Source: Vombatus ursinus
Lineage: Eukaryota; Chordata; Mammalia; Diprotodontia; Vombatidae
DNA length: 64,000 nt
NCBI RefSeq assembly: GCF_900497805.2
Contig: NW_020954556.1
Location: 60,117,375-60,181,374 of the forward strand
Direction of reading: 5' to 3'
The position numbers were made by a program, and so were the translations under genes. Below, piece by piece: positions 51,298-60,559 of this stretch. The stretch's first letter is position 1. Every line of letters starts with the position of its first letter. Under the pieces are notes generated by a model. The model searched no databases, had not been told where the DNA came from, and saw only the letters and a program-made list of their open reading frames with translations.

Positions 51298-51329
51298 GTA
51301 TGTTTGTTGAATTGAATTAAAGGTCACAT

Positions 51330-51445
51330 GGAGATGAATATTATTATCCACATATTAGAGATGAAAACCTCAATAGGGTTAAGTGAGCTGTCCACAGTTA
51401 TACATATATTAAGTGTATGGGAAAGGGTTCAAGCCCAGAGGTTCT
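51330..51445 (-). mobile_element. MIR SINE remnant, reverse orientation
   Basis: CACATATTAGAGATGAAAAC, TAGGGTTAAGTGAGCTGTCC, ACAGTTATACATATATTAAG. Confidence 0.5.
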
Positions 51446-51764
51446 GAATCTAAGTCTTTATATCACGCCAGAATACACCATGGTCTATGAGAGTCTTCTC
51501 CTTTTAAATAGAATTTATAACCTGATACTTGTTTTGTTCACCTTTATGGATATGTTAAACCATTAGTTTGCAGAAAAAAAAAAAGAAAAAGTCCACACTG
51601 ATGGAGTGTCTGATTTTTAAATTTCAGCATATTAAGAAAGCTTGAGACACTATTGAAGAAGCTTGTAGTGAGGAATTGGCCTGTGAACCCCTCACTGAAG
51701 TCAACAATTGATCATCAGTAGCAAAATATGGAGGCAGATTTTGTCCTGAAGGACATCATTTGTT

Positions 51765-51890
51765 CTTTCTATACCTGTTCTAAGGGATAAGTTCCTTCCC
51801 ATCTGTGGGCCTCAGTTTCCCCATCCATAAAATGTGATATCAGACCATATGATCTCTGAGACCTCCTTCTAGATTTGACATTCTCTGAGT
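51765..51890 (+). mobile_element. MIR SINE distal half
   Basis: CATCTGTGGGCCTCAGTTTC, CCCATCCATAAAATGTGATA, GACCATATGATCTCTGAGAC. Confidence 0.6.
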
Positions 51891-51959
51891 GTAGAAGGTA
51901 TATATGGAAATACACAGCTTGGGAACTTGAGTTCAGACACCAGAAACAAAGCCGATAGC

Positions 51960-52330
51960 CTGCAGCCTTGGAAATTGGGTGAGTTCTTTAACCCACTGCA
52001 AACGTGATGGGAACATGGGCTCACTGGAGCAGATCCACTTTGGAGGATTGCGTGTTGCCCTATCGCTCCCTCCATCAGCAGGGACAGAGGAGGCCATTAG
52101 CCTCAAACAGGGCAGCGAGCACACACTCTATAGGCCTTATTAACATTCCAAACTGGATTCCATCAAAGGCTGCAATTTTTATGCAAAATATGTCTGCCCA
52201 GGGAATCCTCTACATTTCTCCCACTCCAGGACGCCTTCGCCTATTTCTCAGAGATCCTGAAAGAGGCTGATGTCTTCACAAAGGAAAGGCCTTTCATGAG
52301 GCTGGGGGATTAAAACTAGAGTCAGCTAAG
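51960..52330. other. Repeat-free island, candidate conserved non-coding element
   Basis: No repeat landmarks. Contains CCTTATTAACATTCC and ATTTTTATGCAAAATATG (POU-like ATGCAAA at 52181-52187). Overlapping frames on both strands lack motifs. Confidence 0.38.
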
Positions 52331-52554
52331 TGTGGCCAGAGGTGAATGCCATAGTTTTGTATTTGAAATAGTAAATGCCTTCCCAGCTCACCTACCCCAG
52401 GACATGGTAAAGTTCTACCCAGACACACCCAGCCTGGGGGGAGGTAAAAATATTGAACAGGAGGCTCTCAGTCAATTATTTATATTTCTACATAGGGCTT
52501 TAAGATCCACAATACACTTTTCTTGTAATAACTCTGTGAAGGTGATAATTAATA

Positions 52555-52680
52555 GGCAGTCAATAAACATTTATTAAGTGCCTACTATGAGACAGGCACT
52601 GTCCTAAGCTCCAGAGATACAAAAAGAGGCAAAAGACTGTTCCTGCCCTCAAGGAACTTACAATCTAGTGGATAGTGCAA
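52555..52680 (+). mobile_element. TTATTAAGC-family repeat
   Basis: AACATTTATTAAGTGCCTAC, GAGACAGGCACTGTCCTAAG, CCTGCCCTCAAGGAACTTAC. Well preserved. Confidence 0.75.
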
Positions 52681-52849
52681 GTATTGTTACCCTCATTTGA
52701 CAGGTGGGAAAACAGGCTGAGACTTGCCTTGGCACACCTGTGCTCACACAGGTAGTGAATATCAGAGCCAGTACTGGAATACAGTACTCATGACTCAGTG
52801 ACCTTTCTGATTCATCCTATGAGTCAAGAAAGAAATCAGAAACATTAAT

Positions 52850-53070
52850 TTAGACCAACAGGAATAGTGGCTAACATTTATATAGCACTTTAAGGTTTGC
52901 AAATCACTTTACAAATATAATCTCATTTGATCCCCATAGCAAACCTGGAAGGTAAGTGGTATTATTAGCCTCATTTTTTACATTAAGAAACTGAGGCAGA
53001 GGTTAAGTGATTTGCCTGAGATCATACAGCTAATAAGAATCTGAGTCTAGATCTGACCTTGTTGCCAAGC
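52850..53070 (-). mobile_element. MIR-group SINE, reverse orientation
   Basis: TATATAGCACTTTAAGGTTT, CTCATTTGATCCCCATAGCA, ATTAAGAAACTGAGGCAGAG, GATTTGCCTGAGATCATACA. Confidence 0.8.
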
Positions 53071-53620
53071 TGAGTACTAATAAATTACAATAACTAATAC
53101 TAGGCACTAGTATAGATACAGAGATAGATACATAAAGTCTTTGACAATTAATGGTAGGTCTCAAGTGCCCAGGTAGTATTTTCATCATTCTCACTAATGG
53201 AAGATAAAGGTTTGGGGAAAATAAAGGCAGATTTGAGAAGTAAAAAAAGCTGATTAAGAAGATGATGTTTGAGACTGGGATTTGGATTTCTATACCATCT
53301 CTTAAAACACAAAAATGATGGGCTTGACTAGACCTGCAGTGTATCTAATCAGGGCTGGTAAAATTATATTTGCCTGGGGTCTTATAAATCTGACCAAAAA
53401 GGCTTTAAACTGAAAAGAGACAGGAAGGATGAAACTCACAACATATATCTATCCAAATAGATACCTTAGAGTGTGGCAGCTAAAATATAAGAAGACTAAT
53501 AGTAGAGATTTCCAGTAATTCACAGGAAACAAAACCCAAGAGAGTAGACAGCCAGAAAACTCATAACCTCAAATTTCTATTCACAAATGCAAAAAGGATA
53601 GATCTAAAGAATGATGAAGC
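53071..53620. other. No gene or clear repeat recognised
   Basis: A/T-rich mixed sequence; nothing supportable. Confidence 0.35.
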
Positions 53621-53621
53621 A

Positions 53622-53850
53622 AAGGCAGCTAAGTGGCACAAAGGATAAAGTGCTCAATGTCAAGTTGGGAATGCTAGAGTTCGAACTCAACTTCAGACAC
53701 TTACTAGCTATGTAATGCTTGGCAAGCTACTAAACTTCTGTCTGCCTCAGTTTTCCCATCTGTAAAATGGGAATAATCATAGCCTACTTCCCAGATAATA
53801 TTTATAAAGTGATTTGCAAACCCTTAACATTACAAATTTAATTATTAAGG
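53622..53850 (+). mobile_element. MIR/Mar1-group SINE, near full length
   Basis: GGCAGCTAAGTGGCACAAAG, GTTCGAACTCAACTTCAGAC, ACTTACTAGCTATGTAATGC, CTCAGTTTTCCCATCTGTAA, AAAGTGATTTGCAAACCC. Confidence 0.82.
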
Positions 53851-53996
53851 GAATTTAGGCAGTTTAAATTAATGAATTTGATGGGATAGGATCCATGACT
53901 GGAGTATGGCTTTAGAAGGGTATACCTTATTCAAAAGAGAAAGAATAGAGAAAATATGGGGCAGGGCAACTCTGTGTATCACGAAAGCATACTCAT

Positions 53997-54045
53997 CTAT
54001 CTCTGTCTTTCTGTCTCTGTCTCTCTCTGTCTCTCTCTCTCATGC
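53997..54045. repeat. (TCTC/TCTG)n microsatellite
   Basis: Pyrimidine-only run; gives a spurious SVSLSLS frame. Confidence 0.9.
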
Positions 54046-54500
54046 TCACGCTCCTCCCCAACAGGATAACCAATATACCAATCATAGTGATCATATCATC
54101 CTTCAAAGGGTAGAGGTCATGGTGAAGAAGCACTATTGTGGACCTGGGTCTTACCAACACTGAAATAGAAATGAAAAGAACCTGAGGTGGAAATGGCCGC
54201 TCCCTCTTATTACAGGGGGAAGTCAGGCAGAAAGTGGCGTGTACCCTAGATTTGGAGGAAAATAGACTTTAAAGTATTTAGAAAAAAAAAAAGTTTTATA
54301 GGATTCCATTTTCAGTCTGGGAATGATGGGAAGTTTGTAAGAACAAATCCGAAAAAGCAAACAGAAACATTTCCCATGAAGAAGAAAGAGGGAAATGTCT
54401 TTAGCAACAAATACAACTGCACAGAAAGCACCACAAAGATGTACAATTTTCTAGCATTGACAATACACATATTTGTTTTGATTGAAGGAATAATAATAAA
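54046..54500. other. No gene or clear repeat recognised
   Basis: Mixed sequence with an A run at 54282. Confidence 0.35.
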
Positions 54501-54549
54501 TTTAAGTGCTTACTATGAGCCAAGGATTGCACTAAGTCCTTGTAATTTG

Positions 54550-54805
54550 CTGTTGCTGTCATTGTTTAGTTGTTTTTCGGTCACGTCCAACTCTTTGTGA
54601 CCTCTTTTGGGGTTTTCTTGGTGAAGATACTGGAGTGGTTTGCCATTTCCATCTCCTGGTCATTTTACAGACAAAAAATTGAGGCAAACAGGGTTATTAA
54701 GAGACTTGCTCAGGTTCACATAGCTCGTAAGTGTCTGAGACTGGATTTGAACTTGGGAAGAGGAGTTACCCTGACTCCAGGCCCTGCACTCTATCCTCTG
54801 AAAAA
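54550..54805 (-). mobile_element. Mar1-type CORE-SINE, reverse orientation
   Basis: GTTTTTCGGTCACGTCCAAC, GAAGATACTGGAGTGGTTTG, CCATTTCCATCTCCTGGTCA, GAGACTTGCTCAGGTTCACA, CCCTGCACTCTATCC. Preceded by a TTATTAAGC-like remnant (CTATGAGCCAAGGATTGCAC). Confidence 0.85.
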
Positions 54806-55189
54806 AAAATGAGTCACCCCATTCTCTCAAGGAGCCTACACTCCAATGATGTTTTACACCACATAGAGAGCAAATGGAAAAGCCTAGAGGTTTTAAGTAT
54901 TCAGGTTGGAGCATCTAGAAAGGCCCAGCGGCCCTTAAGTTTTGCTTGCCTGCCCTTGGTACAAAGACTGGTTCTGTTGAAGGTGTGTGTTGAGGGGGTC
55001 ATTGGGCAAAGAAATTGATGGTTAAAAATGAGAACATAAATAAAACATTAGAAAAATGTATGAAAGATAGAAACAAAGCAATAAGTAATGGAGGATGAAT
55101 TAAAAAGTGTGCCATGGCAAGTGTAGTGTCAAGACCATTATAACTCAGAATGAGCTAAGGCTGACAAAAAATGCTAAGGATAACAAAAA

Positions 55190-56900
55190 GCTGGGTTTTT
55201 TTTTTTTAAAGCTCCATTGGGGAAAAGAATAGGATCAAAGAAGGGATAAAACTTCTGTTCACAGTGGATAGGATGATAATAAGAAACAACAGAGAGAAAG
55301 CAGAACTACTCAACTCCTATTTTTCTTCTCTTCCAAGAAAAAGACCCTTGAACTTGGGAGGATAGGACAAAAATGTTTAACAGGAACCTGAAAGAGAAGG
55401 TAAGTGAAGAAATGGGGAGAGAGAACCTCCTTGTCCTTCATGAGTTCAGGTCATTAGACCTGAACTAAGTATATTCCAGCGTATTGGAGAAAGTGGCTCG
55501 TGTGATTGATGAGTCACTATCAGCAAACCTTGAAAGGCCAGAGAATGAGATCCTCCAGGACTAGAGAAAGACAAAGGTAATTATCATTCCCCCCACCAAA
55601 ATGGCAGAGGAGGACATTGAAAACTCTAGGCCAGTAAGCTTCATTTAAATTTCTCAGCGAATTCTAGAACACGTAATTAAAAGGATGTTTTGTGAACTTC
55701 TAGAAAAAGAAGTGTTGCTCATTAAAAGGCACCAGAAAAGTTTCATCAAGAACATGGCATATATAATTAACCTCTAATTTGTTTGACAAGGCCACTGGAC
55801 TGACACATCAAGGGAATGCTATAAAATAGTTTACCTAGACTTCATTAAAGTGCTTTGCAACGTCTTTTTTGTAAGCTATCCTTATGTATGAGATGAAGAT
55901 GTATAGTCTAGATAATAGTAGAGTTTGGTAGATTTGGAACTGTTTGAATGACCAGAATTAATGAACAGTTATAAATAGTTCAATGTCAAACTTACAGGAG
56001 GTGTGCAGTGGAGTGTCCCAGGTATCTGTCCTTGGTCCTGAGATTCTCAAGTTTTTTTTTTTTTTTTTTTTATCAATTTTGATGAACACATACTTAGGAA
56101 ACGTGCAGATCACACCAAATGGGGAGGGTTGGTTTTTGACATATTAGCTAACTTTCACAATGTATATGAATTGATCTTGACTGGGCCAAAATACTAAGCT
56201 GAATATAGTAACTCTTTCCTTTATTAAATTTCAATTTAAGTTTCAAATGGGTAAAAAAAAAAAAAAAACCCAGGTGTGGGAATCATGAACAAAAGATCTG
56301 AGGCACAACTAGACATGGCAGCAAGAAAAAAATAAAAATGAATAGAATTAATTGGGGCATCATGCCAAGGATTCAAGAAGTGATTGTCCCACTATATTGT
56401 TTCCTGAAGAGACCACATCTGAAACATTGTTTTCAGTTCAGGATGCCACATTTTGGGAAGGATAGTGATAAGCCAGGGCACGTACAGAACAAGGTAACCA
56501 TGATAATCAAGGTCATTGGATCCCAGGGAATTTTAGTTAGGAGAAGACAAGAGATAAATGGCACATAATTGTCCTTAAGTATTTGGAGGCTATTGTGGGG
56601 AAGGAGGATCGATTTATTCTCCTTGACCTCACAGGACAGAACTTGGAATACTGAGCAGAAGTAGGAAAGAAGTAAATTAAAGTGTGATGAAAGGAAAATA
56701 TTCCTAATAACTCAAGCAGTTCGAAAGGGGAATGACCTTCTTCAAGAGGAAGGGAGTCCCCTCTCTAGTAGAAGCCTTCAAGAAGAGATTGAATAATCAC
56801 ATCCTGATGATCTTGTAGAGGACAGTTGTACTCAGGTACAAGTTAGTCTGAGAAGCCCATGTCATCCCCTCCAGCTTTGAGATTCTGAGATTCTTTGATT
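55190..56900 (+). mobile_element. CR1/L3-type LINE, longest copy (about 1.7 kb), broken
   Basis: In order: CCAGTAAGCTTCATTTAAAT, TTCTAGAACACGTAATTAAA, AAGGCACCAGAAAAGTTTCA, TAGTTTACCTAGACTTCATT, GAGTGTCCCAGGTATCTGTC, CTTGGTCCTGAGATTC, GCAGATCACACCAAATGGGG, AGACCACATCTGAAACATTG, TTCAGTTCAGGATGCCACAT, GAGTCCCCTCTCTAGTAGAA, TTTGAGATTCTGAGATTC. This spans the RT domain (the AFDKV and SGVPQGSVLGP-type regions are recognisable) to the 3' end. Contains T (56052) and A (56253) runs; many stops and frameshifts. Confidence 0.78.
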
Positions 56901-56929
56901 CTTCGATTCAGCAGATACTCCTTACCTGT

Positions 56930-57060
56930 CTAATGGGTACCAAACATTATTCTGAGCTCTGAAAAAATACAAAGTTGTTGTAAGACACAATCGTTGTCCT
57001 CATTTGCCTCACAATATCATTGGCTATAAGAAGCAAACACTGATAATAACATTCAAGAGG
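56930..57060 (+). mobile_element. TTATTAAGC-family repeat, diverged
   Basis: TGGGTACCAAACATTATTCT, GAGCTCTGAAAAAATAC, CGTTGTCCTCATTTGCCTC. Confidence 0.45.
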
Positions 57061-57149
57061 CGTAAATGAAGTTATCTATGCAAAGTGAGGCAGAAGCAGC
57101 AACACAGGGCCAGGGATGGATCTGTGGAGAATTCTGCTCTACACCTTCT

Positions 57150-57212
57150 CCCAGGTCATTGAACTATGAACTGATGCAGAATGAAGCAAATAAGAACAAT
57201 TTATACAATCAC
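57150..57212 (+). mobile_element. Short LINE-1 ORF2 3' fragment
   Basis: GAACTGATGCAGAATGAAGC and AATTTATACAATCACAACAA match the 'gaactgatgcaaaatgaagtgaac…acaata' segment also present in the L1 at 14.47 kb. Confidence 0.5.
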
Positions 57213-57216
57213 AACA

Positions 57217-57502
57217 ACATTATAAAAGCAGCTAGGTGGTATAGTGGGTATAGCACTAAGGCCTGGAGTCAGGAAGATCAAAAGCACTTTCAGACACTAG
57301 TTGTGTGACCCTGGGCAAATTACTTAACCTCTGTTTGCTTCAGTTTCCTCATCCATAAAATGAGGATAATAATAGCAGCTATGCCCCAAAGTTATTATAT
57401 GAGATTATAATTATAATTTTTAGCATAGTGCCTGGCATATAGTAGGAGCTATATCTATCTATCTATCTATCTATCTGTCTATCTATCTATCTATCTATCT
57501 CT
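57217..57502 (+). mobile_element. MIR/Mar1-group SINE with (TATC)n tail
   Basis: AGCAGCTAGGTGGTATAGTG, CTAAGGCCTGGAGTCAGGAA, TTGTGTGACCCTGGGCAAAT, CAGTTTCCTCATCCATAAAA, GTGCCTGGCATATAGTAGGA, then TATC units 57452-57500. Confidence 0.85.
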
Positions 57503-57854
57503 GTTACTATAAGTAAATAACTTTGAAATACTTGAGAACTCTGATCTATGCGGTAACCAATTATAATTCCATATGCATCATGATGAAACACAATTTCCAC
57601 CTCCTGACTGAGGGTTGATAGATTCAACAGGCAAAATGAAACATAATTATTTGGGCCCAGCCAAAGCAGGAATTTGTTTTGCTTGACTCTGCATAGTTGT
57701 TACAAGGGTTTTATTTTTTTTTAATTGGGAGGGGGTGGAAGGGAAAGGAAAAAAAAACTTCATTAAAAACAAATAACAAACATTTAGGCCTACTATTTGG
57801 TTCTAGTCATTCAAACAGATCTAAATTCATCAATGTGCACTGTCATCTAGACCA

Positions 57855-58090
57855 AAGATATTAAATACATGGTCGGAGGGCTAAACACTGTTGAGTGTGC
57901 CTCAAATCACACTAAAATGTGATTGGGAGATATTTGGCAAAATAAATAAAAATACAATAGAATATAGATAATGTTCATATGTGGTAAGCAGGGATCTTTA
58001 TGTTCTGTTTAGTGGCTCCTGTTCCTATTTATGCTTGACATCAATGATCGAGACCAAATGGCTCTTTCTTGGCCACAAAGAAAACATGAG
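57855..58090. mobile_element. Probable old interspersed element, class unresolved
   Basis: AAATGTGATTGGGAGATATT, GGCAAAATAAATAAAAATAC and AATAGAATATAGATAATG form a phrase I recall from widespread marsupial repeats, possibly hAT-related. Ends not defined. Confidence 0.35.
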
Positions 58091-58184
58091 AAAGCTCCTA
58101 TATGAGAAATGGATCAAAACAGAACTTACCATATTAAGAAATCAAAGCTAGAACTTTCAGGTCTCCAAGATCCAGTTAGACCAG

Positions 58185-58300
58185 GAGGCAACAAAAATTT
58201 ATTAAGCAGTTATTCAGTGTCAGACGCTCTTCTAAGTGTTGGAGGTACACAGCAAAAAATAAAACAAAATAAAATTTTTAAAAAAGCTCTTACCTCAAGG
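58185..58300 (+). mobile_element. TTATTAAGC-family repeat
   Basis: AACAAAAATTTATTAAGCAG, TCAGACGCTCTTCTAAGTGT, CTCTTACCTCAAGGAGGACT. Confidence 0.55.
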
Positions 58301-58302
58301 AG

Positions 58303-58354
58303 GACTCTCTCTCTCTCTCTGTTTTTCTCTCCCCCTTCTCTGTATGTATGTGTG

Positions 58355-58402
<48 letters not shown>

Positions 58403-58412
58403 TACACATATA
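58303..58412. repeat. (TC)n, spacer, (CA)n microsatellite
   Basis: TC units at 58307-58320, CA run about 58358-58400. Confidence 0.93.
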
Positions 58413-58474
58413 CATTCAGGAGGATTCAGGAGACCATGACTTTAGTCCTGATAAACATATTTGATCTTAGAAAG

Positions 58475-58690
58475 TCATTTTTCTCTCCCTAATCTGGGCC
58501 TCAGTTTCTTTATTTGTAAATTGAAGAGACAAATGATCTTCAAGTCTTTTCCTAGCTCTCCCATTCTGAGTTCTTTGTTCTAAGGCCCCTTCTAACTCTG
58601 TCCTCATTTGTAAGATAAGAGAATTAAAGCAGATGTCCCCTAAGGTCCCTTCCAGCTCTTGTTCCATGATCTCATGATTCTATGCTATTC
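58475..58690 (+). mobile_element. MIR SINE distal parts, two in series
   Basis: GGGCCTCAGTTTCTTTATTT … CAAATGATCTTCAAGTCTTT … CTCCCATTCTGAG, then CCTCATTTGTAAGATAAGAG … GTCCCTTCCAGCTCTTGTTC … GATTCTATG. The distal MIR half is repeated. Confidence 0.55.
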
Positions 58691-58954
58691 TTGATAAAAA
58701 CCATGTTACTTTTTCTAAAAAAAAAATTAATCATGTTATACTTGACCTTGAATTCTTTTCCTTGGGATAATGAAAATAATTATTTGTGACCTTTCATAAT
58801 TATTCTACCTGTTAATATCATGTTAATGACCAGCTTACATGTAAGAACTTTAAGACAGCATTTCTGTGCAAACAGCATATTACTAACCAGTTTCCATTTC
58901 TATATATTTCAGGCAATTGTATAGGTCCACTCTTTACTTCTTTTGCCCTGTGAT

Positions 58955-59110
58955 AGGACGTTGTTATTTTTCCTTTGTTTTCAAAGAAGACCAATGCCAT
59001 CGTATGTGATATGTCTTGACTTATGAGTGAATTGAACTTAAGTGAGATAGAGTTGCAGGAAAAATCTTCACAAGCTTGTTGTAGACATCCCTCTCTGATA
59101 GGTAACTGAC
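58955..59110. mobile_element. Marsupial interspersed repeat, relative of 50212-50402
   Basis: TTTCCTTTGTTTTCAAAGAA, GACCAATGCCATCGTATGTG, TGAATTGAACTTAAGTGAGA parallel the first half of the 50.2-kb copy. Diverged. Confidence 0.4.
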
Positions 59111-59381
59111 AGGTTAAAGAGCCATTAGACAGATGAATTTCTATGGAACAATGACAGGTGGGTTTTCCTCCTGGACTGCTCAGAATGGAACAGATGTGCA
59201 TGGAGGCATATCTAGTTGTAGAAAGGTAATAGTTGAGACTTGAATTGGCCCTTCGCCCCTCCCCTCTCCCCCACCCACCTCTGCCTCAAGTCCTCATTCC
59301 TAATCACTACTTCAGTCTTCTGTACATACGACCTAAATCAAGATTTAGAAAGTTAAAGAGTTAATGTAAATCAGGGGATCA

Positions 59382-59495
59382 TAGAATCACAGATCATTAG
59401 ATCATATACTCATAGGCTTATTAGGTCATAGGCTCATAAGCTCATTAGATCATTGGCTCATAGGATTATAGATCACAAATTCAGGGTGATAGAAT
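59382..59495. repeat. Degenerate 23-24 bp tandem repeat
   Basis: Units of the form ATCATAnnCTCATAGGCTTA ending TTAG follow one another at 59382-59480 with drift. About four to five units, probably expanded from an 'aatcatagaatcatag' start of an old repeat. Confidence 0.6.
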
Positions 59496-59514
59496 CATAG
59501 AACATACAATGAGA

Positions 59515-59640
59515 CAATTATAGATTTGGAACTGAAAAAGACCTTAGGAATAATCTAATGAGTCCAACCCTCTCATTTTTTTAAGGTGTAAAGGAAGAAT
59601 GCTTTATGGCTTCTCCTTGAGATGTAAACTAAATGGGTTA
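59515..59640 (-). mobile_element. CR1/L3 terminus fragment
   Basis: GACAATTATAGATTTGGAAC, AAAGACCTTAGGAATAATCT, GAGTCCAACCCTCTCATTTT. Confidence 0.5.
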
Positions 59641-59699
59641 GTAGAGCTGGATTCTTTGTGCATTCTAAGGCATCAAGAAACAATTTCATGAAACACTTG

Positions 59700-59850
59700 G
59701 TTATAGCTAACCTTAAAATTAATATATCACTTGAAGGTTTGCAAAGTAGTTTTACATGCTCCTCATATTAGCCTGGTGAGATGAAAACCATTAGCATTAT
59801 GATTCCCACTTTATAGATTGGAAAACTGAGGTTCACCAAGGTTAAATGAT
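59700..59850 (-). mobile_element. MIR SINE, reverse orientation
   Basis: GAAGGTTTGCAAAGTAGTTT, CTTTATAGATTGGAAAACTG, AGGTTCACCAAGGTTAAATG. Confidence 0.65.
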
Positions 59851-60050
59851 TTAGATGATAGATTTAAAGTTGGATGGGACTCTTAAAGTCTACCTAGTAA
59901 GCCATAATTTTATGTACATGGAAACTGAGGCCCAAGAATAATCTAATTTCATAGGGTCAAACCAAGAGGAAGTGTCTAACATGGGAGTTGGACCTAGGTC
60001 TTCTTCAGATTCAGCACTCAATTCAATATACTACAGTGCTTCAGGTGACA

Positions 60051-60559
60051 AAGCTAGTAAATATAAGAGGTGCAGTGTGAACCAAGGTTTCTTTCGAGTC
60101 CAAGTTGAACCTTCCATTAGATTAAGATGCCTTCTGCCATGCCTAATAAACATTAATGAGAAAGACTACCTTGGACATAATATCATAATTAATGTAACAA
60201 TATTTGCTGTCCAAGAGGCCTTTGGGAGTTGGGGGAAGATCTAGTGAGACATTTTGACCTGAAATCAGTGGTGAGAGAAAGTCCATAGGTAAAATCCAGT
60301 CTTATAAGCTCTGAAACCTGTGATTAGAGCCTCATCCAACCAACAGTTGGGAAGGAACCCAGGAAGAGACTCTGGCAGTGGTGGGGAGGGGTGCTTAGAA
60401 CCCTATGACAAAAAGGACTCTCCAAGGAACTGGAGCATTGAAGGAAGTGTCTACTTTGGGTCATTATATGCTGAACCAGGCAGACCCTTCTCAAGCCATT
60501 CGGTGGCAGAACTTGACCTAAGTACAGACTCTTCAACCTAGATAGAAGTTTAATGAGAT
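60051..60559. other. No gene; possibly LINE-1 5' sequence
   Basis: GC-richer than what follows (60320-60480) and directly upstream of L1 ORF1 sequence, so part may be a decayed L1 5' UTR. Opposed short frames at 60320-60653 have no motif. Confidence 0.3.

Noticed and set aside
58109-58492. Plus-strand frame of 127 codons with HTHTHT and LSLSL runs
   Set aside because: Made of TC and CA microsatellites plus a repeat fragment.
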